A stretch of 16,649 nucleotides of DNA from Candidatus Luteimonas excrementigallinarum (GTDB taxonomy: Bacteria; Pseudomonadota; Gammaproteobacteria; Xanthomonadales; Xanthomonadaceae), in NCBI GenBank assembly GCA_019115725.1, contig DXCY01000104.1, forward strand, positions 1 through 16,649, in the 5' to 3' direction. The position numbers and the translations under genes are program-made. This document shows, one piece after another, positions 1 to 6,002 of the stretch; position 1 is the first letter of the stretch, and each line of letters begins with the position of its first letter. The notes under the pieces are model-generated. The model was not told the DNA's origin. It saw nothing but the letters and a program-made list of their open reading frames with translations, and ran no database searches.

Positions 1-1070
1 TAGCCCGTGCGCGCATTGTCCTGGGCGAAGATGGTGAACGCATCCTGCCCCGACGGCTCGACGATCACGTCAAACGTCTCGGCGGCGCCCAGCCGGATCT
101 CATCGACAGTCAAGGGATGCACATACTGGCCATCGACGGCCACCACGGTCATCTTGAGACCCGGGATGCGCACGTCGAAATAGGTCATCGCCGAACCGTT
201 GATAACGCGCAGGCGGATCTTCTCGCCCGGGCGGAACAGCGCCGTCCAGTTACCCAGCGCCGTGACCCCGTTCATGAGGAACGTGTAGGTGTGGGCGTTG
301 ACGTCGGAGAGATCCGTTGGCGTCATGCGCATGCGCCCCCACTCGCCCCTGTCGCGCAGTGTTTCCCGCAGGCCTTCCTGGCGCACGTCCCGGAAGAAGT
401 CGCCGACCGTACGTTGGTAATAATTGTCGTACTCGGAGAATTTCTTCAGGCGGTCAAACAGCCGGGCGGGATCCATGTCGGTCCAGTCCGACAGGAAAAC
501 GACGTAGTCCCGGTCATAGGTGAACGGCTCCGGGTCAATCGGATCGATGATCAGCGGGCCGTACATCCCGCCCTGCTCCTGGAACCCGGAGTGGCTGTGA
601 TACCAGTAGGTACCGCCCTGGCGAACGTCGAATTCGTACAGGAAGCTCTGCCCCCGATCGATGCCGTCGAAGCTCAGGCCCGGGACCCCATCCATGTTGG
701 AAGGCAACAGGATTCCATGCCAGTGGATCGATGTGGCCCCACCGTGGATCGACCCAAGCGGAAGGTCGTTGCGGACCCGCAGCTGCACCCGGGTACCTTC
801 CTTCCAACGCAGGATCGGACCCGGTACTGAACCATTGATGGTGATGGCCGGTCGGGTCTTGCCGGTGTAATTGACGAGTGTCTCGCCGATGCTCAGATCA
901 AACTGGGTGCCTGCCAGCACCTCGGGTTGGCCTGGCGAGCGCAATGCCCAGCTTTGCCTGGGCCACGCGCCCAATGCCAACAGGCTGCCGCCTGCGGCCA
1001 GGCCTTGGACGAACCGGCGGCGGGTAAAGGCCGGCCCTTGAAGGCCGACATCAGGGGTATCAAGGGACAT
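1..1070 (-). CDS. copA: Copper-resistance multicopper oxidase CopA (partial, N-terminal 356 residues)
   Basis: Periplasmic multicopper oxidase of the CopA/PcoA resistance family, thought to oxidise Cu(I) and bind excess copper. I translated the minus strand by hand. The start is ATG at 1070-1068, preceded by GGAGATCCTG, a good ribosome site. Residues 15-23 hold a twin-arginine motif (T-R-R-R-F-V-Q), followed by a hydrophobic stretch and a likely cleavage near residue 42, so export is by Tat in folded form. The first cupredoxin domain carries the copper-ligand motifs H116-W-H118-G and Y-H158-S-H160-S. A second cupredoxin domain begins around residue 215 (the NGV/LFRPGEKIRLR region). The C-terminal domain with the HCH type-1/type-3 site and any Met-rich repeats lie outside the window; family members are about 600 residues. 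It is transcribed divergently from copC, through a promoter region with a matching operator. The assignment is firm. Confidence 0.96.
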   Translation of the reverse strand, partial: MSLDTPDVGLQGPAFTRRRFVQGLAAGGSLLALGAWPRQSWALRSPGQPEVLAGTQFDLSIGETLVNYTGKTRPAITINGSVPGPILRWKEGTRVQLRVRNDLPLGSIHGGATSIHWHGILLPSNMDGVPGLSFDGIDRGQSFLYEFDVRQGGTYWYHSHSGFQEQGGMYGPLIIDPIDPEPFTYDRDYVVFLSDWTDMDPARLFDRLKKFSEYDNYYQRTVGDFFRDVRQEGLRETLRDRGEWGRMRMTPTDLSDVNAHTYTFLMNGVTALGNWTALFRPGEKIRLRVINGSAMTYFDVRIPGLKMTVVAVDGQYVHPLTVDEIRLGAAETFDVIVEPSGQDAFTIFAQDNARTG

Positions 1071-1150
1071 CAGGATCTCCAAATCATTGCGCTTCCAACC
1101 CGCACCCCCCAGACGACAAGCTACGCCCGGGACGGCAAGGCGGAGGCATG

Positions 1151-1156
1151 AATCTA
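1151..1156 (-). promoter_or_regulatory. Candidate -10 element for copA
   Basis: TAGATT on the minus strand matches TATAAT at four of six positions and sits in a CCTAG context shared with the copC side. No good -35 element is present at 17 bp, which fits an activator-dependent promoter. This is a sequence-based guess without start-site data. Confidence 0.35.
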
Positions 1157-1189
1157 GGCTGCGGCGACTGTCCAGACGCTGACCCCAAT

Positions 1190-1205
1190 ATTACTTTTGT
1201 GTCAT
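1190..1205 (-). promoter_or_regulatory. CusR/CopR-like operator box, copA side
   Basis: Read on the minus strand this is ATGAC-N6-GTAAT, an imperfect dyad. It resembles the known CusR/PcoR operator core (ATGACAANNTTGTCAT) in half-site sequence and in 6-bp spacing. It ends 33 bp upstream of the candidate copA -10 (TAGATT), which puts its centre about 54 bp before the likely transcription start, a usual place for activation by an OmpR-family regulator. No regulator gene is in the window, so the binding protein is inferred. Confidence 0.65.
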
Positions 1206-1274
1206 GTCATCCCCGCCGCGGCCGTGGCGCGGTGAACGGTGCTGGCGACCAGGCGCTGCCGCGGCCCGGCATGG

Positions 1275-1290
1275 ATGACAGGAAAGTAAT
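1275..1290 (+). promoter_or_regulatory. CusR/CopR-like operator box, copC side
   Basis: This plus-strand dyad ATGAC-N6-GTAAT matches the copA-side box at 14 of 16 positions and lies 85 bp from it centre to centre, close to eight helical turns. It also ends 33 bp upstream of a candidate -10 (TAGGCT), so the geometry is the same as on the copA side. It would drive the copC-led gene run in response to copper. Recognition by a CopR/CusR-type regulator is inferred from the match to that operator pattern. Confidence 0.65.
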
Positions 1291-1296
1291 GAATGG

Positions 1297-1310
1297 GTCA
1301 CTGGGGTGAC
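1297..1310 (+). promoter_or_regulatory. Second dyad in copC promoter
   Basis: GTCAC-TGGG-GTGAC is a perfect inverted repeat beginning 6 bp downstream of the operator box. A weaker version with the same spacing (GTCAG-N4-TGGAC on the minus strand) lies at 1183-1170 in the copA promoter. It covers the region where a -35 element would be expected; no good -35 consensus is present. It could be a second regulator site or part of an activator-dependent promoter. Confidence 0.4.
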
Positions 1311-1323
1311 AGCGGCGTCCCCC

Positions 1324-1329
1324 TAGGCT
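1324..1329 (+). promoter_or_regulatory. Candidate -10 element for copC
   Basis: TAGGCT is a weak match to TATAAT (three of six positions). It is called mainly because it lies at exactly the same distance from its operator box as the copA-side element. It predicts transcription starting near 1336. Confidence 0.3.
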
Positions 1330-1397
1330 GGAAAGGTGGTCCCCGCCGGGGGCCTTCCAATCCTGCCTCCTACCGTGGGGCGAAGCCAGGTGACGCC

Positions 1398-1787
1398 ATG
1401 AATCGTACTCTCAACCCCCGCTCCTGGGCCTTGGGCATCAGCCTCGCCGCTGGCCTGCTGGTTTCGACCGTCGCCCAGGCCCACATCGCCCTCGTCGACT
1501 CTTCTCCTGCTGTCGACGCCGTGGCCAGTTCCGTGACCCAAATCGACCTCGTCTTCAGCGAAAGGCTGGTCGAGCGCGGATCCAGGGTGCAACTGGAGCC
1601 AATCGGGATGGACGGCCAGGCGAGCGCGGCTGCTTACCACGCGACCATCGAGGTGATCAACGACGGCACCACGCTGCGCGTGAGCCCCCATCACACGCTT
1701 GATGCCGGTCGTTATCAGGTGCGCTGGAGGGTTGTTGGCGAAGATGGTCATCCGGCGACGGGTGACTTCATGTTCACCGTCGAGTGA
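1398..1787 (+). CDS. copC: CopC copper-binding periplasmic protein
   Basis: Small periplasmic Cu(II)-binding beta-barrel protein that works with CopD, 129 residues. I start it at ATG 1398 rather than further upstream, because the signal peptide begins there. Residues 1-28 form a Sec signal ending T-V-A-Q-A, and cleavage leaves His29 as the new N-terminus (mature HIALVDSSPA). This is the family arrangement in which the amino-terminal His forms the Cu(II) brace. The other family ligands are visible near the C-terminus in V-G-E-D-G-H-P (Asp and His). The length and the single-domain form are typical for CopC. There is no Met-rich Cu(I) loop, so a Cu(II)-only site is inferred. It is the first gene of the plus-strand run, directly downstream of the divergent operator region. 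Confidence 0.94.
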   Translation: MNRTLNPRSWALGISLAAGLLVSTVAQAHIALVDSSPAVDAVASSVTQIDLVFSERLVERGSRVQLEPIGMDGQASAAAYHATIEVINDGTTLRVSPHHTLDAGRYQVRWRVVGEDGHPATGDFMFTVE

Positions 1788-1799
1788 TTGGCCGCTGCC

Positions 1800-2723
1800 A
1801 TGGCCCTCGCTGTCGATTACGCACTCCGGTTTATTCAGTATCTGGACCTGCTGCTGCTGTTCGGCATTCCTCTGTACGCCTGGTATGCCCGCGGGGCGCT
1901 CCGCCACGCTGGACTGGACTCGACATATCCACCTGGTGCCCCGTTACGCATCCTTCTGCTGGCTGCAGGCTTGTTGGGCGTAGGCCTGCTGGCTCTCGAA
2001 GTGGTGCGAGCTCCGGCTGCCATCCTGGGGTTGAGCGCATCGGAGCTGGTGCTCGATGACTTCCGCTGGTATCTGCTGGATACCGCGGCAGGTCGGGCCA
2101 CGCTCGTCCGCCTGGTAGCGCTGCTGCTGGTGGTATGGACGCTCGCTGGACAGCGCCTGGTCCGCAACGCGCTGCCTGTCCGGAGGGTCAGCCTGTTTGC
2201 CGGCATTGCGCTGGCGACACTCGCCTGGAACGGCCACGCCGCCGCTGGAGATGGCGCCGCGGGAAGCGCGCGCCTGGTCGCGGGAGTCGTCCATCTTCTG
2301 GCCGCCGGAGCCTGGCTTGGAGCCATCGCAGCGCTACTGGGGGTGCTTGTGACCCGCCATGCCACCGGTGCCAGAGAGATCAGGTCGCTCCTGCATGCAT
2401 TTGCCCTGCCCGGATCCGTGATCGTTGGACTGTTGGCGGCGTCGGGGGCCTTCCATTACGCAGAGCTTCTCGGCTGGTCCAGGAAGATGCTTTTCGAGGG
2501 GAGCTACGGGTGGCTGATGGCGCTCAAGCTGGCGCTCTTTGGCGCAATGCTTGTGCTGGCCGCGCTGCACCGGTGGTGGCTGGTGCCCCGACTGGATTGG
2601 AAGGCATCAGGGCCTGTGCGTCCGCGGCGACGGCTGCAATGGAGCATCGGAATTGAGGGACTGGGCGCCCTTTTTGTCCTGGTGATCGTATCCGTGCTCG
2701 GCCTTCTCAGCCCGTATCAGTAG
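1800..2723 (+). CDS. copD: CopD copper-resistance inner-membrane protein
   Basis: Polytopic inner-membrane protein of the CopD/PcoD family, 307 residues from ATG 1800, with about eight hydrophobic segments. The exact start is uncertain: an in-frame TTG at 1788 directly follows the copC stop and would add four residues, and neither start has a strong ribosome site. The family signature is visible around residues 144-175: N-G-H146 followed by the V-V-H165-LLAAGAWLG helix, plus further membrane histidines at H219 and H257. CopD is thought to accept copper from CopC and pass it across or into the membrane. The direction of transport is unsettled in the literature. It sits 0-12 bp after copC, so the two are certainly co-transcribed. 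Confidence 0.9.
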   Translation: MALAVDYALRFIQYLDLLLLFGIPLYAWYARGALRHAGLDSTYPPGAPLRILLLAAGLLGVGLLALEVVRAPAAILGLSASELVLDDFRWYLLDTAAGRATLVRLVALLLVVWTLAGQRLVRNALPVRRVSLFAGIALATLAWNGHAAAGDGAAGSARLVAGVVHLLAAGAWLGAIAALLGVLVTRHATGAREIRSLLHAFALPGSVIVGLLAASGAFHYAELLGWSRKMLFEGSYGWLMALKLALFGAMLVLAALHRWWLVPRLDWKASGPVRPRRRLQWSIGIEGLGALFVLVIVSVLGLLSPYQ

Positions 2724-2748
2724 ACACCTTTGGTTCTTGGGAGAACTC

Positions 2749-3288
2749 ATGAATATCCGGATTATCCGCTTCACGCCATGGCTGGCATTGGCCCTGTTTT
2801 CGGTGGTGGCCTGCTCCAACGATGCCGCGTCGACGACGCTCACGACCGCGTCGGGCTCGAATGCGCCTGCGACCGTCGGCGCGGACATGGACCGGACAGT
2901 CGACATCTCACAGCTTCCGGTGATGGTCGTTCACAAAACGCCCTGGTGCGGCTGCTGCGGCGCCTGGGTGGAGCACATGCAACATGCCGGGTTCGAAGTC
3001 GAGGTCCATGACATGCAGGACCTCGGCCCCGTAAAGGAACGCCTGGGAGTTCCCTACGCCAAGGGCTCCTGCCACACCACCGAGATCGGCGGGTACCTGG
3101 TGGAAGGCCATGTGCCTGCCGAGGACATCAAGCGGCTGCTACGGGAGAAGCCGGATGCGGTCGGCTTGGTACTGGCGGGCATGCCGATGGGATCGCCCGG
3201 AATGGAAGCGCCCGACGGCCAGCGGGAACCCTTCACTGTCGAGCTCGTCCGGCGTGACGGAACGACCGAGCCGTTCTCTACCCATTGA
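2749..3288 (+). CDS. copG: CopG/DUF411 copper-binding lipoprotein
   Basis: Periplasmic thioredoxin-fold copper protein of the DUF411 (CopG) family, 179 residues. I choose ATG 2749 because GGGAG lies 6 bp upstream and the signal peptide starts there; a TTG at 2737 is less likely. Residues 19-22 (V-V-A-C) make a lipobox, so the mature protein is predicted to be anchored through Cys22. The family Cys motif C67-G-C69-C70 follows the first strand (H-K-T-P-W). A second conserved Cys-His pair is C108-H109, and the family signature A-G-M-P-M-G-S-P-G-M-E spans 143-153. Structural work on CopG describes a Cys-bridged copper cluster at such a motif; its function, perhaps copper redox handling, is not settled. 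The gene lies between copD and the Cus pump genes, with 25-bp and 11-bp gaps. Confidence 0.88.
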   Translation: MNIRIIRFTPWLALALFSVVACSNDAASTTLTTASGSNAPATVGADMDRTVDISQLPVMVVHKTPWCGCCGAWVEHMQHAGFEVEVHDMQDLGPVKERLGVPYAKGSCHTTEIGGYLVEGHVPAEDIKRLLREKPDAVGLVLAGMPMGSPGMEAPDGQREPFTVELVRRDGTTEPFSTH

Positions 3289-3299
3289 GGGAGTTCCCG

Positions 3300-4556
3300 A
3301 TGCAGGCACCATATGCTCGTTGGCTCTGGGTGGCCCTTGCCGGCACGCTGTGGGTGCTCGCACTGACGGCAACGGCAGCTGAGCCGATTCCTGGTCAAAC
3401 CGTGGAATCGGTGCGCACCTGGTTGATTGAACGGAACCCGGAACTTCGGGCGCTCGGACTGGAGGCCGAGGCGGCCGAAGCTCGTATCCAACCTGCCGGG
3501 GCCCTGCCCGACCCGTCGGCATCCATCATCTTTCGCGGACCTGACGCTCCGTGGCGTCGTGCCGATGGGGGACGGGAAATCGACTACGCGCTGCGACAAC
3601 GCTTTCCACTATGGGGGAAGCGAGAGCTGGCGCGCACCGCGGCACGCCACGAGGCGGTCGCGGCGAACCTGGCCCGCGGCGCCGCCGCGCGGGATCTGAT
3701 GGCCGACGCGGAAGCAGCCTACGTGCGGTACTGGCATGCGGACGAAGCGGTTGCCGTGCTGGATCGCCGCATCGCCCTCCTCCGCCAGATCGAGGAAATG
3801 GCAGGGGTGCGGTACGCGCTGGGTCGAACAGCCCAACAGGACGCCATCCGAGCCCAGGTCGAACAGACCACGCTCCAGCGCGAGCGGATTGAGCGGACCG
3901 CCGCCAAACATGTGGCAATCGCTGAGCTCAACGCGCTGCTCGGCCGTGAACCCAATGCCCCGCTGGTCCCACCGGCTGAAATTCCCGCGATGCACGTGCT
4001 GAGCCCGGAGCTTGATACGGTCCTGGAACGCCTGGATACGCATCCGGCGGTGGAATCCCAGCGCGAGATCGCCGAGGCCGCCAGGGCAAGTTCGATATTG
4101 CAAAGACGCAACCGATTTCCTGATGTCACCTTGGGCGTAGGGGCGATGCAGCTGGGCAACGGAGTTGAAAGCACCGAGCTCATGGTGGAAGTCGAGATTC
4201 CGTTCCAGCAACGGGCCCGGCGCGAACGCGAACGCGAAGCGCGCCTGCTCCACGACGCCGCGCTGGTGCGCGCCGACCAGGCCCAGCACGCGCTGCAGGG
4301 GCGCGGAGCCTCGGCCTGGGCCCAATGGCAGAGCGCCCGTGAGCGCCGCCTGCTGATCGAAAACCGCCTGATGCCGCAGGCGGACGCCACCTATCAGTCC
4401 GCGTTGGCCAGTTATCAGGTCGGCGAGGTCGACTTCAGCACCCTGCTCGAAGCCCTGAACGAGTGGCAGGGCGCCGACCTGGGGAGGATCGATGCCTTGC
4501 GAGACGAATTGACGGGCGCCGCCGCCGTGCGCGCCATCGAAGGAGAAATGCCGTGA
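3300..4556 (+). CDS. cusC: Outer-membrane factor of Cus-type RND pump (TolC family)
   Basis: Outer-membrane channel subunit, 418 residues, of the TolC superfamily (CusC/CzcC branch). The start is ATG 3300 with GAGGGAG about 6 bp upstream; an in-frame TTG at 3285 overlapping the copG stop is less likely. Residues 1-27 are a Sec signal ending A-T-A-A, and no lipobox Cys is seen, unlike E. coli CusC, which is acylated. The rest is the usual alternation of long Ala/Glu/Arg/Gln-rich helices, with the repeated OEP pattern NPELRALGLEAEAAEARI (near 45) and a second copy from about residue 240 (HPAVESQREIAEAARAS). It exports copper across the outer membrane together with the next two genes. Its stop overlaps the cusB start by 4 bp (GTGA). 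The exact metal is inferred from the pump's methionine triad. Confidence 0.9.
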   Translation: MQAPYARWLWVALAGTLWVLALTATAAEPIPGQTVESVRTWLIERNPELRALGLEAEAAEARIQPAGALPDPSASIIFRGPDAPWRRADGGREIDYALRQRFPLWGKRELARTAARHEAVAANLARGAAARDLMADAEAAYVRYWHADEAVAVLDRRIALLRQIEEMAGVRYALGRTAQQDAIRAQVEQTTLQRERIERTAAKHVAIAELNALLGREPNAPLVPPAEIPAMHVLSPELDTVLERLDTHPAVESQREIAEAARASSILQRRNRFPDVTLGVGAMQLGNGVESTELMVEVEIPFQQRARREREREARLLHDAALVRADQAQHALQGRGASAWAQWQSARERRLLIENRLMPQADATYQSALASYQVGEVDFSTLLEALNEWQGADLGRIDALRDELTGAAAVRAIEGEMP

Positions 4557-6001
4557 GCCGTGCCAAGGGTCTATCACTGGCGATCGCCGCCGCGCTGGCA
4601 GCGATGTCCATCGGCTTCATTGCGGGCCGCTCCGGCACGCCGGATCCGGCAGAGAGTGGGTCTGCGGCACCGGCCGCCGAGCGCGAGATCCTCTACTACC
4701 GCAATCCGATGGGGCTGGCGGACACCTCGCCTGTTCCCAAGAAGGATTCCATGGGGATGGACTATGTGCCGGTGTACGCCGGCGAGGCTCCACCCTCCAC
4801 GCCGGGCACCGTGGTGATGTCCCCCGACCGCGTCCAGTCGCTGGGGGTGCGCACGGAAGCGGTCCGAAGCGGCCCCCTGATGGTCCAGGTGCGCACCAGC
4901 GGCACCATCGAGGTTGACGAAACCCGACAGTACGCGGTCGCCCCGCGCTTCGAGGGTTGGGTGGAGCGCCTCTATGCCAATCAGACCGGCATGCGGGTGC
5001 GCGCCGGTCAGCCGCTGCTGGCCGTCTACAGCCCCCAGCTGGCGGCGGCCCAACAGGAATACCGGCTGGCTGATGAAACAACGCGCAAGCTCGCGGAGTC
5101 TGATCCGGTCGGCGCGGCCTCCATGGCCCGGCTGCGCGATGCGGCCCGGACGCGGTTGCGCAACTGGGAAATCCAGGACGTGCAGATTGGCCACGGCGGT
5201 TCAGGAACCCACAACATGATCCTGACCTCCCCCGTGGACGGCGTGGTGACCGAGAAAGCCATCGTCCAGGGGGCCCGGTTTGAGCCTGGCGAGACGGTCC
5301 TGCGCCTGGCCGACCTGTCAACGGTCTGGCTCGTGGCCAAGGTGCCTGCGGCCCAGGCCGCCAACATCACGGTGGGGCAACCCGCCCGCTTCGAGTCCGT
5401 GGCCCTGCCGGGCGACACCTTCGATGGCGCGGTGACGTTCGTCCAGCCGGTGCTCGATGCCCAGACCCGCACCGTGGATGTCCGGGTCGCCCTTCCCAAT
5501 CCGGGCGGCCTGCTGCGGCCCGGGCTGTTCGGCACCGTGCAGCTGCAGGATCCGTCGGCGCAGCCCGTACTGACGGTCCCGCGCTCGGCCATCCTCGACA
5601 GCGGCTTGCGCCAAATCGTGCTCGTGCAGGACGGCCCGGGTCGCTTCGCACCACGTGAGGTCACGCTGGGGCGCCGCGGGGGAGATCGGGTCGAGATCCT
5701 GGAAGGTCTCGCGGCGGGCGAAGCCGTCGTGGTCTCCGCCAACTTCCTCATCGATGCAGAGAGCAACCTGCAGGCAGCGCTCCAGAGCATGACGGGCCAC
5801 GGGGATCACGGCGTGGCGCCGGCCGATGGCGATCACGCGCACGGCGAGCACGCCCATGGCGTGATGGACGGTTCACACCCAAATGACGATCACGGGGCAC
5901 ACAGCCAGCACGGCCCACCCGACCACGAAAACCACGAAGAACTCGGGGATCACATAGATCACGGGCCGCACGACGAGCATTCCGGGCACGGGGAGCACTG
6001 A
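4553..6001 (+). CDS. cusB: Cus-type periplasmic adaptor subunit with His-rich C-terminal tail
   Basis: Membrane-fusion adaptor of the heavy-metal RND pump, 482 residues. The start is GTG 4553: AGGAGA lies 6 bp upstream, and the GTGA overlap with the cusC stop implies translational coupling. A longer reading frame from 4463 would only read cusC sequence in another frame. Residues 7-25 form an N-terminal anchor or signal. Residues 47-76 are a heavy-metal-binding domain (YYRNPMG to SMGMDYVPVY) with M53, M67 and M69, the arrangement that binds Cu(I)/Ag(I) in CusB. The barrel-sandwich, alpha-hairpin (about 160-205) and beta-barrel domains follow. Residues 413-482 are an unusual tail with 18 His in 70 residues, rich in Asp, Gly and Glu, likely a metal buffer in the periplasm. 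The stop lies 1 bp before cusA. Confidence 0.93.
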   Translation: MSRAKGLSLAIAAALAAMSIGFIAGRSGTPDPAESGSAAPAAEREILYYRNPMGLADTSPVPKKDSMGMDYVPVYAGEAPPSTPGTVVMSPDRVQSLGVRTEAVRSGPLMVQVRTSGTIEVDETRQYAVAPRFEGWVERLYANQTGMRVRAGQPLLAVYSPQLAAAQQEYRLADETTRKLAESDPVGAASMARLRDAARTRLRNWEIQDVQIGHGGSGTHNMILTSPVDGVVTEKAIVQGARFEPGETVLRLADLSTVWLVAKVPAAQAANITVGQPARFESVALPGDTFDGAVTFVQPVLDAQTRTVDVRVALPNPGGLLRPGLFGTVQLQDPSAQPVLTVPRSAILDSGLRQIVLVQDGPGRFAPREVTLGRRGGDRVEILEGLAAGEAVVVSANFLIDAESNLQAALQSMTGHGDHGVAPADGDHAHGEHAHGVMDGSHPNDDHGAHSQHGPPDHENHEELGDHIDHGPHDEHSGHGEH

Positions 6002-6002
6002 G

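Larger units (their letters stand above)
1151..1329. repeat. Long imperfect gapless inverted repeat (mirrored promoter arms)
   Basis: The left arm read on the minus strand aligns without gaps to the right arm read on the plus strand, pivoting at about 1240. By hand count about 51 of 89 positions match. The matches cluster in blocks: the 16-bp box (14/16), GGGTCA ten bases downstream of it, GACAG, CCTAG at the -10, and a GCCGCGGC octamer on the inner side (1215-1222 and 1258-1265). Similarity fades outside the predicted transcription starts. The equal spacing on both sides suggests either an inverted duplication of one promoter or strong shared constraint. Confidence 0.7.
1071..1397. promoter_or_regulatory. 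Divergent copA/copC intergenic control region
   Basis: This 327-bp gap separates the divergent copA and copC start codons and holds no convincing gene. It contains two 16-bp dyads (1190-1205 and 1275-1290), a second dyad (1297-1310) and two candidate -10 elements facing outwards (1151-1156 on the minus strand, 1324-1329 on the plus strand). All are spaced symmetrically about 1240. If the -10 calls are right, the leaders are about 75 nt (copA) and 60 nt (copC). A 21-codon ATG reading frame on the minus strand begins near 1149, upstream of the predicted start of transcription, so I do not call it. Confidence 0.75.

Noticed and set aside
1293..1397. Upstream extension of copC by 35 residues
   Set aside because: It would put non-signal residues before a clear Sec signal peptide and would run through the predicted promoter.
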